Below, piece by piece: positions 17,584-27,670 of a stretch of 64,000 nt of DNA (position 1 is its first letter; every line of letters begins with the position of its first letter). The notes under the pieces were generated by a model. That model ran no database searches, was not told the origin of the DNA, and worked only from the letters and a program-made list of their open reading frames with translations. Position numbers and translations under genes: made by a program. The DNA lies in the NCBI RefSeq assembly GCF_000403845.2, contig NZ_KE159567.1:628911-692910 (forward strand). Reading direction: 5' to 3'. This stretch comes from Eubacterium sp. 14-2. Lineage in GTDB: Bacteria; Bacillota; Clostridia; Lachnospirales; Lachnospiraceae.

Positions 17584-19074
17584 ATGGAAAAGCAACAGAA
17601 TGAGATGAAGAAAAGAGAGAACAGAAGAAAGCAGCAACGCTATCTGCAGAAGCGCATGGGAATGACGCTGGCCCTTTTGCTGGTGATTACCGGAGTAGGA
17701 GTGGCAGCAGCAGTGATGGCAGCCAACAGTAAGAAGGATAAAGGTACGGTGGAGACCATTGCGGATCCGGCAGCAGATGAGGTGAAAAATAAACCGGAAC
17801 AGCCTGAGGAGACCGGGGAACCGGAACCGGAACCACAGGATGACAGTGCCCTGATTCTTAAAGAAGCGGATCTTCTGGCTATGGGATATGATTACGATGG
17901 AGCCATAGAGAAAATAAAGAGTTACGAAGGCTATGAATCTGTAAGTGAGATGACAGCGGCCATTGAGGATTATGAGACCCGCAAAGGGGAATGTGTTCCG
18001 GTAAATGTAAGTGAAATTACCCATGTGTTTTATCATACCCTGGTGGTGGATCCGGAAAAAGCCTTTGCAAATCAGGAGAATGATCCCCAGGCAGTGGGAA
18101 ATAATCAGTGGATGACTACCATAGACGAATTTAACAAAATTACACAGACCATGTATGACGAAGGTTATGTACTGGTGGATTTGCATGATATTGCAGAAGA
18201 GACTGTGGACGAGAACGGTGTGTCCCATTTCAAAGAGGGAACCATTATGCTGCCGCCGGGGAAAAAGGCCTTTGTGCTGTCTTTGGATGATCTTTCATAC
18301 TATCACAGCTATGACGGATACGGCTATGCATCCAAAATGGTGCTGGATGAAAATGGCAGGCCAAAATGTGAGTACGTCCAGGATGACGGAACCACGGTAG
18401 TAGGAGATTTTGATGCGGTGCCCCTGTTGGATAAGTTCATTGAGGAACATCCCGATGCGGCTTATAAGGGGGCAAGGGGAACTATTGCTCTGACCGGGTA
18501 CAACGGAATTTTGGGATATCGCACCGATATCAGCTACCAGACCGTACCCGACGATATCAACGCGGACAAGAAAAAATGGCTGGAGGAGCATCCGGACTTT
18601 AATCTGGAAACAGAGCGCGCCCAGGCAAAAACAGTGGCGGAAGCCATGATGGCAGAAGGCTGGAGATTTGCAAGCCATACCTGGGGCCATCTGAAAGTGG
18701 GAGAGGCTTCCATGGAACGGATTCAGGCCGATACCACCAAATGGAAAGAAAATGTGGAACCCATTGTGGGAGCCACCGATACGATTATTTTTGCCCATGG
18801 ACAGGACCTGGCGGGCTGGCCGGAGGGCTATCAGCCGGGAAATGAAAAATTTGAATACCTGAAGGAACAGGGATTCAATTATTTCTGCAACGTGGACTCC
18901 ATGCAGTATGGTGTGCAGATTCGTGATAATTATGTACGCCAGAGCAGGAGAAATCTGGATGGATTCCGTATTTACTATAACAGCGTAGGTCAGGAAAATA
19001 CACTGTCGGATCTGTTCAACGCCGCTGAAATTATCGACCCCAAAAGACCGCCGGTGCCTCCGCTGAACAAATAA
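17584..19074 (+). CDS. Membrane-anchored polysaccharide deacetylase family protein
   Basis: 496 residues. A cytoplasmic Lys/Arg-rich N-terminus of ~20 residues, one membrane segment (about 22-43), a Pro/Glu-rich spacer (PEETGEPEPEPQ), then the extracellular catalytic region. NodB-like motifs: the first Asp motif appears as SLDDLSYY (near residue 235) and the metal-binding His motif as SHTWGH (near 364-369), with an IIFAHGQD segment after it. It probably deacetylates peptidoglycan or another surface glycan. Its position directly ahead of spoVAD-spoVAE hints at a role around sporulation, but a strong terminator separates them. Confidence 0.82.
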   Translation: MEKQQNEMKKRENRRKQQRYLQKRMGMTLALLLVITGVGVAAAVMAANSKKDKGTVETIADPAADEVKNKPEQPEETGEPEPEPQDDSALILKEADLLAMGYDYDGAIEKIKSYEGYESVSEMTAAIEDYETRKGECVPVNVSEITHVFYHTLVVDPEKAFANQENDPQAVGNNQWMTTIDEFNKITQTMYDEGYVLVDLHDIAEETVDENGVSHFKEGTIMLPPGKKAFVLSLDDLSYYHSYDGYGYASKMVLDENGRPKCEYVQDDGTTVVGDFDAVPLLDKFIEEHPDAAYKGARGTIALTGYNGILGYRTDISYQTVPDDINADKKKWLEEHPDFNLETERAQAKTVAEAMMAEGWRFASHTWGHLKVGEASMERIQADTTKWKENVEPIVGATDTIIFAHGQDLAGWPEGYQPGNEKFEYLKEQGFNYFCNVDSMQYGVQIRDNYVRQSRRNLDGFRIYYNSVGQENTLSDLFNAAEIIDPKRPPVPPLNK

Positions 19075-19091
19075 ACTGAAAACAGATTTCC

Positions 19092-19134
19092 AATAACCAT
19101 TCAGAATGATGAAAAGTTCTGAATGGTTATTTTT
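19092..19134 (+). terminator. Strong terminator after the deacetylase gene
   Basis: A perfect 15-bp stem: AATAACCATTCAGAA (19092-19106) with TTCTGAATGGTTATT (19117-19131), followed by TTT. Confidence 0.88.
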
Positions 19135-19164
19135 GAGTAAAAATAAAAAGAAAAGGACATAATA
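19135..19164 (+). promoter_or_regulatory. Sigma-G-like forespore promoter for spoVAD-spoVAE
   Basis: GAGTA (19135-19139), 18-base spacer, CATAATA (19158-19164). The -10 matches the sigma-G pattern CATnMTA fully, the -35 matches GMATR at four of five positions, and the spacing is the family's 18. No sigma-A-type -10 is seen at a better place. Confidence 0.65.
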
Positions 19165-19195
19165 GACAATAAAAGAACAAGCAGGAGGAAATATT

Positions 19196-20209
19196 ATGTC
19201 ACAGACAGTCGGGGCACAGAGTATCCGGTTCGAACAGGCGCCCTATATTCAGAGCAGCGCCAGCATTGTGGGTACAAAAGAAGGAGAAGGTCCCCTGGGA
19301 AAATTATTTGACGTGGTGGGAGCCGATGACAAATTCGGAGAAGAAACCTGGGAGGAAGCGGAAAGCACCCTTCAGAAAGAAGCGGCTACCCTTGCTCTTG
19401 GAAAAGCCGATTTGAAAAAAGAGAATATCCGTTATATTTTCGGAGGAGATTTACTGGGCCAGAATATTGCCACCACCTTTGGCCTGATGGAACTGAACAT
19501 TCCCCTGTTCGGCCTGTACGGCGCCTGTTCTACTGCAGGAGAATCCCTGTCTCTGGCAGCCATGGCAGTGGCGGCAGGCTATGGAGACAACGTGCTGGCA
19601 GTTACTTCCAGCCACTTTGCCAGTGCGGAGAAGCAGTTTCGCTTTCCCCTGGAGTATGCCAGTCAAAGGCCCCTATCAGCTACCTGGACGGTTACAGGCA
19701 GCGGAGCCTTTGTACTTGGCACAAAACGAAGCCATCTCAGAATTACCGGAATTACCACAGGAAAGGTGGTGGACTACGGCGTAAAAGATTCCATGAATAT
19801 GGGAGCTGCCATGGCTCCTGCCGCCTGCGATACCATTTATCAGAATCTGGTGGATTTTAAGCGGCAGCCGGAGGATTATGACAAAATCATAACCGGAGAT
19901 CTGGGAACGGTGGGACAGGAAATTCTTATCGACCTGCTGAAAAAGAAAGGCTATGACATTTCCACCGTACACATGGACTGCGGCATCGAAATTTTTGACA
20001 GTGAAACCCAGAATACCAATGCGGGAGGCAGCGGGTGCGGCTGTTCAGCAGTGACCCTCAGCGCTTATATTCTGCCGAAACTGGAAAAAGGCACATACAG
20101 GCGGGTGCTGTTTGTTCCCACCGGAGCGCTGCTGTCCACCGTCAGCTTTAATGAGGGCCAGAGTGTGCCGGGAATTGCCCATGGAGTGGTAATTGAATAT
20201 GCAGGATAG
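19196..20209 (+). CDS. spoVAD: Stage V sporulation protein AD
   Basis: 337 residues, thiolase-like fold (IYGACSTAGES-type nucleophile region written here as LYGACSTAGES near residue 105, HFASAEKQFRFPLEY, GSGAFVLG). SpoVAD is the dipicolinic-acid-binding component of the SpoVA channel that loads Ca-DPA into the developing spore and releases it on germination. RBS GGAGG precedes the ATG. spoVAE follows 49 bases downstream, but spoVAC, usually the first gene of the clostridial spoVACDE set, is not upstream. Confidence 0.95.
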   Translation: MSQTVGAQSIRFEQAPYIQSSASIVGTKEGEGPLGKLFDVVGADDKFGEETWEEAESTLQKEAATLALGKADLKKENIRYIFGGDLLGQNIATTFGLMELNIPLFGLYGACSTAGESLSLAAMAVAAGYGDNVLAVTSSHFASAEKQFRFPLEYASQRPLSATWTVTGSGAFVLGTKRSHLRITGITTGKVVDYGVKDSMNMGAAMAPAACDTIYQNLVDFKRQPEDYDKIITGDLGTVGQEILIDLLKKKGYDISTVHMDCGIEIFDSETQNTNAGGSGCGCSAVTLSAYILPKLEKGTYRRVLFVPTGALLSTVSFNEGQSVPGIAHGVVIEYAG

Positions 20210-20258
20210 AAAAGCCTGACAGACAGGCAACGGACAAGGAGGAAACGGAGGAAATCAG

Positions 20259-20615
20259 ATGGATTATCTAAATGCTTTTTGGGTGGGAGGCCTGATTTGT
20301 GCCCTGACCCAGATTTTAATGGAAAAAACAAAAATGCTGCCTGGACGGATTATGGTGCTGCTGGTGTGCAGCGGTGCAGTGCTGGGAGCTTTGCAGATTT
20401 ATGAACCTTTTCGGGAATTTGCCGGGGCCGGAGCCAGTGTTCCTCTTCTGGGATTTGGCAATACCCTCTGGAAAGGTATTCAGGAATCGGTACAGACGGA
20501 CGGATTTATCGGGATTTTCATGGGAGGCTTTACTGCCAGCGCAGTGGGAATTTCAGCCGCCCTTGTGTTTGGCTATCTGGCCAGCCTGATTTTCCAGCCG
20601 AAAATGAAAAAATAA
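20259..20615 (+). CDS. spoVAE: Stage V sporulation protein AE
   Basis: 118 residues, an integral membrane protein with about three to four hydrophobic segments (WVGGLICALTQILM, IMVLLVCSGAVLGAL, FMGGFTASAVGISAALVFGYLASLIF) and the conserved LGFGNTLWKG loop. It is a channel component of the SpoVA complex in the spore inner membrane. RBS GGAGGAAA. Complete length for the family. Confidence 0.93.
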   Translation: MDYLNAFWVGGLICALTQILMEKTKMLPGRIMVLLVCSGAVLGALQIYEPFREFAGAGASVPLLGFGNTLWKGIQESVQTDGFIGIFMGGFTASAVGISAALVFGYLASLIFQPKMKK

Positions 20616-20691
20616 GCAAACAGGTATAATTTCCGGAAATCTGCCCACATTAATACAGCGAAGAAAATTTTATGGAAAAGGAGAATTTATT

Positions 20692-21108
20692 ATGAAGCAG
20701 TTTAAGAAAATTTTACTGGGCTGCCTGCTGATTCTGGTTTTGAGCAGTGTAACCGCCTGTGGCAACAACGATAACAGAAAGGATAATACCACGGAAGACG
20801 GAGTAAATGACAATGGAACCAACGGAACCACCGACAATAACAACGGAACCAACGGAACAACCAACAATAACAACGGAACCAACGGGACTACCAACAACAA
20901 CGGAACCACCGGCAATGATAAGGTGACAGACGATGCCGACGGTGTTGTGGACGATATCGTAGACGGTGTGGAAGACCTTGGAGATGATGTGGAGAACGGT
21001 GTGGAAGATTTAACCAACGGAACCGATGATAACAATAATACCAACAACAATAATGGAACAGATAAAAACACCAACAAAACAGACAGCAAAGATAAGAAAA
21101 ATCCGTAG
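20692..21108 (+). CDS. Asn/Thr/Gly-repeat lipoprotein
   Basis: 138 residues. Signal peptide with basic start (MKQFKK), hydrophobic core and a lipobox ending VTAC at residues ~20-23, so it should be lipid-anchored. The mature part is low complexity: three ~10-residue repeats of the form NGTTxNNNGT, an acidic DDIVDGVEDLGDDVENGVEDL segment and an Asn/Thr/Lys tail. No enzyme domain. It follows spoVAE by 76 bases and could be a sporulation-linked surface lipoprotein, which is inference from context only. RBS AAAAGGAG. Confidence 0.8.
   Translation: MKQFKKILLGCLLILVLSSVTACGNNDNRKDNTTEDGVNDNGTNGTTDNNNGTNGTTNNNNGTNGTTNNNGTTGNDKVTDDADGVVDDIVDGVEDLGDDVENGVEDLTNGTDDNNNTNNNNGTDKNTNKTDSKDKKNP
20821..20907 (+). 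repeat. In-frame 30-base tandem repeat inside the lipoprotein
   Basis: Two full 30-base units (20821-20850, 20851-20880) and a 27-base third unit (20881-20907), each starting AACGG and ending GGAACC. They encode the NGTT/NNNGT repeats. Confidence 0.85.
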
Positions 21109-21160
21109 CTGATGGGCGGGGTGAATGGAACATGTCACTGGGTGATCCCAATCGCAGCAA

Positions 21161-21204
21161 AGTGTCCAGGCCCCTCATGAGTGAGGGGCCTGGACACTTT
21201 TTTC
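21161..21204 (+). terminator. Strong terminator after the lipoprotein gene
   Basis: AGTGTCCAGGCCCCTCA (21161-21177) pairs perfectly over 17 bp with its complement at 21182-21198 around a TGAG loop, then a T-run. Confidence 0.9.
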
Positions 21205-21241
21205 TTCTATAGGAAATTCCTCTGGATTTCCTATAGAAGAA
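21202..21241. repeat. Dispersed palindrome (family A), second copy
   Basis: The central 34 bases (21205-21238) are identical to 8177-8210; here the arms are extended to TTCTTCTATAGG/CCTATAGAAGAA. The rest of the gap to guaB (21242-21378) is GC-rich, contains GCGC-type short inverted repeats and a GGGCAC...GTGCCC hairpin (about 21336-21366), and no gene. Confidence 0.85.
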
Positions 21242-21378
21242 AAAAACAATGATGCGCAGCTCGCGGGGTTGATGTTTATTGCTGCGCAATCCGCTCGCGC
21301 GCGGAGAATGCGCAGGGTCTGCCCCGGCGAAGGGAGGGCACTCGGCGCAAAAAAGCCGGTGCCCGGTAAAAGGATCTG

Positions 21379-22857
<1,479 letters not shown>

Positions 22858-22879
22858 TCAATTCTTTGTTATTCCCACG

Positions 22880-22908
22880 ATTTTAACAAAAAAGCGTGAA
22901 ACTGTCAA
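22880..22908 (-). promoter_or_regulatory. Sigma-A promoter of guaB
   Basis: On the minus strand TTGACA (complement of 22903-22908), 17-base spacer, TAAAAT (complement of 22880-22885). The leader of ~40 bases before the ATG is too short for a purine riboswitch. Confidence 0.82.
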
Positions 22909-23101
22909 CGCCTGAATTCTGTTTTTTCCGGCTGTTTGCAGCAGCATGTTTTTTTCCGTTTTCCGGTACATTTTTTTCTGGTTTTACAGAGGAAATCCCA
23001 CCCCTGCAACCGGGAGTCAGAGGCAGCGGGATTTTTGGCGGTCATGGACAAATACCGGATAGTATGATAGGATAAACCTGCAAACAAAAGGAGGGACTGC
23101 C

Positions 23102-24031
23102 ATGCAATTATATGCCAGATGTATGTGCTGTATGATTAACCAGCAGGAACGCCAGATTCGTAAATATGACGATGAGGAAAAGAAGGCTGCTTTCATAAAA
23201 GAAATTATGACGCTGACAGGAAACTGCGGGCCAGAGTACAGCGCGCCCTGGGTTCTGGCGCTGATGACGGAAATCCGGGAAAGATATTTCGGAAAAGATG
23301 AGGAAATGTCTCAGAAAAAAAGAGATTTTAACCAGTTTCTTCTGGATTTGGAGGAAGAACTGGATAAGATGATACAGAAAAATGAAGATCCCCTGAAAGA
23401 AGCCATGCGGTTTGCAAGAATTGGAAATTATATTGATTTTTCAGCGTTGGAATGTGTCTCAGAAGAAGAGTTTCTGAAACTGTTTGGCAATGAAAAAGAC
23501 CGGATAGATGAAGCGGAATACGGATATCTGTGTCAGGATCTTCAGCACGCATCCCGGCTGGTCTATATTATGGATAACTGCGGAGAGATTGTACTGGACA
23601 AGCTGGTGATCCGGGAACTGAAAAAATTATATCCGTCCTTACATATCACCGCCATGGTACGGGGCCGGGAGGCGGTGAATGACGCTACTGTGGAAGATGC
23701 GCAGATGGCGGGAATCACAAAGGAAGTTCCGGTGATCACAAATAACAGTTCCATAACGGGAGTGGTGCTCTCAGAACTTCCGGGGGAAACCAGGGAGGTT
23801 CTTGACAAAGCGGATCTGATTCTGGCCAAGGGACAGGGGAATTTTGAATCCCTGCATGGGTGCGGGAAAAACATTTACTATCTGTTTTTATGTAAATGCG
23901 AACTGTTTTCCCAGCGGTTTCAGGTGGAACAGTTTCAGGGGATGCTGGTCAATGAAAAAAGAGTACAGATTCAGGAAAGGCGGACAGAATGGAATTTCGG
24001 CCATGCATCGACATCCACAATGGAAAAGTAA
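23102..24031 (+). CDS. DUF89 family protein (predicted metal-dependent phosphatase)
   Basis: 309 residues. An N-terminal Cys cluster (RCMCCMIN), a helical domain, then the DUF89 core: YIMDNCGEIVLD (near residue 155), MVRGREAVNDAT, and KGQGNFESL near residue 245, followed by FLCKCELF. Members of this family bind a metal and have been proposed to dephosphorylate damaged or surplus phosphometabolites. RBS AAAGGAGG. The last 43 bases overlap the hisA-like gene in another frame, so the two are tightly coupled. Confidence 0.85.
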   Translation: MQLYARCMCCMINQQERQIRKYDDEEKKAAFIKEIMTLTGNCGPEYSAPWVLALMTEIRERYFGKDEEMSQKKRDFNQFLLDLEEELDKMIQKNEDPLKEAMRFARIGNYIDFSALECVSEEEFLKLFGNEKDRIDEAEYGYLCQDLQHASRLVYIMDNCGEIVLDKLVIRELKKLYPSLHITAMVRGREAVNDATVEDAQMAGITKEVPVITNNSSITGVVLSELPGETREVLDKADLILAKGQGNFESLHGCGKNIYYLFLCKCELFSQRFQVEQFQGMLVNEKRVQIQERRTEWNFGHASTSTMEK

Positions 24032-24783
24032 AGCAGATCGTAGGAGGAAGCCTGAGAGATGAAGGAAATCAGGCAAAAGAAAATTTTGTAGCGGAACAGG
24101 ACAGCACTTTTTTTGCGAAGCTGTACCAGAGTTATGGCATCAGAGGGGGACATATCATCCTTTTGAACGGTGCGGACAGTCATTATTATAAAGAGACAAA
24201 GGAGCAGGCAATGAAAGCCCTGGCCGCCTGGCCCGGCGGTATGCAGGTGGGAGGGGGAATCTGTGCGGACAATGCGCTGGAATTTCTGCGGGCCGGGGCC
24301 AGCCATGTGATTGTCACATCCCATGTATTTCAGGGAGGAATTATTCATTACGGAAATCTGGAAAAACTGCGGAAAGTCACCGGCAGGGAACATCTGGTGC
24401 TGGATTTGAGCTGCCGGAGGCGGGGAGCGGATTATTATATTGTAACAGACCGATGGCAGAAATTCACAGAGGAGAAGCTGACAGAAGCTCTGTTGGAAAA
24501 GCTGTCCGGGTATGCGGATGAATTTCTGGTTCATGGAGTGGATGTGGAAGGAAAAGCCGGAGGAATTGAGACAGAGCTGGTAAAACTTCTGGGAAGCTGG
24601 GGAAAAATTCCCATCACCTATGCCGGAGGCGTGGCAGGTTTTTCAGATCTGGAGCAGTTAAAACTTCTGGGAAATAACCGTCTGCATGTGACCATCGGAA
24701 GTGCGCTGGAACTGTTTGGCGGAAATATGCCGCTGAATCAGGTGTTGACTTTCTGTGAAAAGACTGCGTATAATATGGCGTAA
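23989..24783 (+). CDS. hisA: ProFAR isomerase HisA, eukaryote (HIS6)-type
   Basis: 264 residues, (beta-alpha)8 barrel. Motifs typical of the fungal/plant HIS6 branch of HisA: CIDIHNGKVKQIVGG at the N-terminus (first catalytic Asp), VGGGI, VTSHVF, a VDLSCR-like LDLSCRRRG, and the second catalytic Asp in EFLVHGVDVEGKAGG, then TYAGGV and GSALELFGGN. The reaction is isomerisation of ProFAR to PRFAR in histidine synthesis. No other his genes are in the window. Start at 23989 after AGGAAAGG, inside the end of the DUF89 gene. Family assignment comes from my recollection of the yeast sequence, not from a search. Confidence 0.88.
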   Translation: MEFRPCIDIHNGKVKQIVGGSLRDEGNQAKENFVAEQDSTFFAKLYQSYGIRGGHIILLNGADSHYYKETKEQAMKALAAWPGGMQVGGGICADNALEFLRAGASHVIVTSHVFQGGIIHYGNLEKLRKVTGREHLVLDLSCRRRGADYYIVTDRWQKFTEEKLTEALLEKLSGYADEFLVHGVDVEGKAGGIETELVKLLGSWGKIPITYAGGVAGFSDLEQLKLLGNNRLHVTIGSALELFGGNMPLNQVLTFCEKTAYNMA

Positions 24784-24843
24784 CAACAGGAAAACAGTTC
24801 TTTTTCCGGGAACGGAAGATGGATGAAAAGGAGTGGTGACGTC

Positions 24844-26175
24844 ATGGGCAGATACACAAGGCAGGATATTATCCGGATGGTGGAAGAGGAGGATGTGGAA
24901 TTTATCCGTCTGCAGTTTACGGATATGTTTGGCACACTGAAGAATGTGGCAATTACCAGGAGCCAGCTGGAAAAGGCGCTGGATCATCAATGTATGTTTG
25001 ACGGTTCTTCCATTGAGGGATTTGTGCGCATTGAGGAATCTGATATGTACCTGTATCCGGATCTGGATACCTTTGCGATTTTCCCCTGGAGGCCCCGGCA
25101 GGGAAGAGTGGCAAGGATTATCTGTGATATTTACCGTCCGGACGGAAGGCCTTTTGAGGGAGACCCCAGATATATTTTAAAGAAAACTCTGGCGGAAGCT
25201 GAGACAATGGGTTATCAGTTTAATGTGGGGCCGGAATGTGAATTTTTCCTGTTCCATACGGATGAAAACGGCTGTCCCACAACCCTGACCCATGAGCGGG
25301 CAGGCTATTTTGATCTGGGGCCTGTGGATCTGGGAGAAAATGCAAGAAGGGACATGGTACTGGCACTGGAGGAAATCGGGTTTGAAATTGAGGCTTCTCA
25401 CCATGAGGTGGCTCCTGCCCAGCATGAGATTGATTTCCGCTACGATGAAGGGCTGAAGACAGCAGATAATATTATGACCTTTAAGCTGGCGGTAAAAACC
25501 ATTGCAAAACGGTTCGGGCTGTTTGCCAGTTTTATGCCCAAGCCCAGATACGGAATCAACGGTTCCGGTATGCATATCAATATGTCTGTGTCTGAAAACG
25601 GGAAAAATATTTTTCAGGATCCTTCCGATGAACTGGGACTGAGCAGGGAAGCGTACTATTTTATCGGTGGTCTTATGAAGCATATGCAGGGGATGACGGC
25701 CATCACCAATCCACTGGTAAACTCTTACAAACGTCTGGTGAAAGGTTACGAGGCCCCCGTCCATATTGCCTGGTCCGCCACCAACAGAAGTCCCCTGATT
25801 CGGATTCCGGCGGCCAGAGGCGAGGCTACCAGAATCGAACTGCGGTGTCCGGATCCGGCGGCAAATCCCTATCTTGCTCTGGCAGTCTGCCTGGCGGCGG
25901 GACTGGACGGAATAAAAAACAGACTGCAGCCGCCTGCTCCGGTAAAGACCAATATATTTCATATGCAGGAGGCGGAGAAAGAAAAACTCCGGATAGAATC
26001 CCTTCCCGTAAACCTTCATGACGCCGTAAAAGCCATGAAACAGGATGCTTTTATCTGCAGCGTGCTGGGCCCTCATATTTCGGAAAAATATGCGGAGGCA
26101 AAAGAGGCGGAGTGGGAGGCCTACCGGGAGCAGGTCACAGACTGGGAAATCAGCAGTTATCTGTACAGAATATAG
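24844..26175 (+). CDS. glnA: Glutamine synthetase type I
   Basis: 443 residues from the ATG at 24844 (AAAGGAG 10 bases upstream). It condenses glutamate and ammonia with ATP. GS signatures: [17 protein letters not shown] near residue 55 (the Arg used for feedback inhibition in Gram-positive GSI-alpha), the ATP/metal motif GPECEFFLF, and [10 protein letters not shown] and [13 protein letters not shown]; ends ...SSYLYRI. The length of ~443 fits the GSI-alpha class. The short 60-base gap after hisA leaves no room for a long leader. Confidence 0.95.
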   Translation: MGRYTRQDIIRMVEEEDVEFIRLQFTDMFGTLKNVAITRSQLEKALDHQCMFDGSSIEGFVRIEESDMYLYPDLDTFAIFPWRPRQGRVARIICDIYRPDGRPFEGDPRYILKKTLAEAETMGYQFNVGPECEFFLFHTDENGCPTTLTHERAGYFDLGPVDLGENARRDMVLALEEIGFEIEASHHEVAPAQHEIDFRYDEGLKTADNIMTFKLAVKTIAKRFGLFASFMPKPRYGINGSGMHINMSVSENGKNIFQDPSDELGLSREAYYFIGGLMKHMQGMTAITNPLVNSYKRLVKGYEAPVHIAWSATNRSPLIRIPAARGEATRIELRCPDPAANPYLALAVCLAAGLDGIKNRLQPPAPVKTNIFHMQEAEKEKLRIESLPVNLHDAVKAMKQDAFICSVLGPHISEKYAEAKEAEWEAYREQVTDWEISSYLYRI

Positions 26176-26193
26176 AGACCTGGAGCGAGCGTC

Positions 26194-26736
26194 ATGGTTT
26201 CTGTAATCGTAGCATTTCCGGCATTGGAAAATGGAAAACGTATTAAGAATATTCTGGTGCAGCACGGGTTTCACATAAATGCTGTATGTACAGCGGGGGC
26301 TCAGGTACTGCAGCATGCGGACAGGTCAGACAGAGGAGTTGTGGTGTGTGCCGCCCGCCTGCAGGATATGATGTGCAGCCAGCTTCGGGAATATCTGCCC
26401 GCCTGTTTTGAAATGCTGGTGCTGGCAGGCCCCGGCTCCTGGGAAGAACCCATGGAGCATACGGTGTATCTGCCTATGCCTTTAAAAGTATATGAACTGG
26501 TAAACACCCTGGAAATGACAGTTCAGTCCATGGCAGTTACCAGGCAGAGGAGGAAATCCCGGCCAGGGCAGCGGAGCCAGGAAGAGAACCAGGCCATTCG
26601 GCAGGCAAAGGAACTTCTGATGGCACAAAAGCAGATGACGGAGGGCGAGGCCCACCGTTACATTCAGAAAAGCAGTATGGACAGCGGCACAGGGCTGGGG
26701 GAAACGGCGCAGATGATTCTGAGCATGTTCCGGTGA
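26194..26736 (+). CDS. ANTAR-domain RNA-binding regulator linked to glnA
   Basis: 180 residues. The N-terminal ~120 residues look like a degenerate receiver domain (no clear DD pair or phospho-Asp). The C-terminus has an ANTAR signature: AIRQAKELLMAQKQMTEGEAHRYIQKSSMDSGTGL with the usual A-x-x-L-M spacing. ANTAR proteins bind paired hairpins in nascent RNA and prevent termination. It starts 18 bases after glnA. No paired-hexaloop hairpins are evident in the short region before glnA, so its target is probably elsewhere, for example other nitrogen genes. Confidence 0.85.
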   Translation: MVSVIVAFPALENGKRIKNILVQHGFHINAVCTAGAQVLQHADRSDRGVVVCAARLQDMMCSQLREYLPACFEMLVLAGPGSWEEPMEHTVYLPMPLKVYELVNTLEMTVQSMAVTRQRRKSRPGQRSQEENQAIRQAKELLMAQKQMTEGEAHRYIQKSSMDSGTGLGETAQMILSMFR

Positions 26737-26793
26737 CAAAACAGCCTGACAGGCGCCTGTTTGTACCGGCAAAAGGAAAGGAATGTAAAGGGA

Positions 26794-27639
26794 ATGAAAT
26801 TTACGAAAATGCATGGAATTGGAAATGACTATGTTTATGTAAACTGTCTGGAAGAACAGGTGGAACATCCGGAAGAGGCAGCCCGATTTGTCAGCGACAG
26901 ACATTTTGGAATTGGAAGCGATGGTCTGATTCTGATCAGACCCTCTCAGAAGGCGGACTTTGAGATGGCCATGTACAATGGGGACGGTTCCCGTGGAGAG
27001 ATGTGCGGAAACGGTATCCGCTGTGTGGCCAAATATGTGTATGATTACGGTCTGACGGAAAAAACCAGTATCAGCGTGGAGACGCTGGGGGGAATCAAAT
27101 ATCTGGATCTGACGGTGGAACAGGGCAAAGTTTTTCAGGTAAGGGTCAATATGGGCGCTCCGGAATTTACTGCAGAGAAAATCCCGGTGCTGACGGACGG
27201 AGCACAGGCTGTAAATGTTCCGCTGGAGGCAGATGGAACCACATATCAGATGACATGTATTTCCATGGGAAATCCCCATTGTGTGATTTTTATGGAAGAA
27301 GATGTCCGGAACCTGGATCTGGAAAAAATCGGTCCTTTTTTTGAACACCACCCCAGATTTCCAAAAAGGATTAATACGGAATTTGTCAATATTATAGATA
27401 AACATACACTGCGTATGCGGGTCTGGGAGCGAGGCAGCGGGGAAACCCTGGCCTGCGGTACCGGTGCCTGTGCCACAGCAGTGGCGGCAATATTGAACGG
27501 GAAAGCAGAAGAAAAAGTAACCGTACAGCTTCTGGGGGGAGACCTGCAGATTGAATGGGCAGGAGATGAAGCGCCGGTGTATATGACAGGGCCGGCCACT
27601 GTGGTATTTGACGGAGAGATTCAGCTTCCCACGGAATAA
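26794..27639 (+). CDS. dapF: Diaminopimelate epimerase
   Basis: 281 residues from the ATG at 26794, preceded by AAAGGAAAGG. It converts LL- to meso-diaminopimelate for lysine and peptidoglycan. Both catalytic cysteines are visible: GNGIRCVAKY (near residue 75) and ETLACGTGACATA (near residue 220). An in-frame TTG at 26761 is unlikely. dapL follows 31 bases later, giving a two-gene unit of the diaminopimelate aminotransferase pathway. Confidence 0.95.
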   Translation: MKFTKMHGIGNDYVYVNCLEEQVEHPEEAARFVSDRHFGIGSDGLILIRPSQKADFEMAMYNGDGSRGEMCGNGIRCVAKYVYDYGLTEKTSISVETLGGIKYLDLTVEQGKVFQVRVNMGAPEFTAEKIPVLTDGAQAVNVPLEADGTTYQMTCISMGNPHCVIFMEEDVRNLDLEKIGPFFEHHPRFPKRINTEFVNIIDKHTLRMRVWERGSGETLACGTGACATAVAAILNGKAEEKVTVQLLGGDLQIEWAGDEAPVYMTGPATVVFDGEIQLPTE

Positions 27640-27670
27640 TACATAACAATTATGAAAAGAGGCGCATCCT

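Noticed and set aside
20821-20907. Possible CRISPR-like repeat
   Set aside because: The units are directly adjacent, in frame and encode Asn/Thr repeats in a lipoprotein; there are no spacers and no cas genes.
21242-21378. Terminator for guaB on the minus strand
   Set aside because: There is a GC-rich hairpin with T residues, but the T-run falls in the loop of the best stem, so I could not support a clear terminator.
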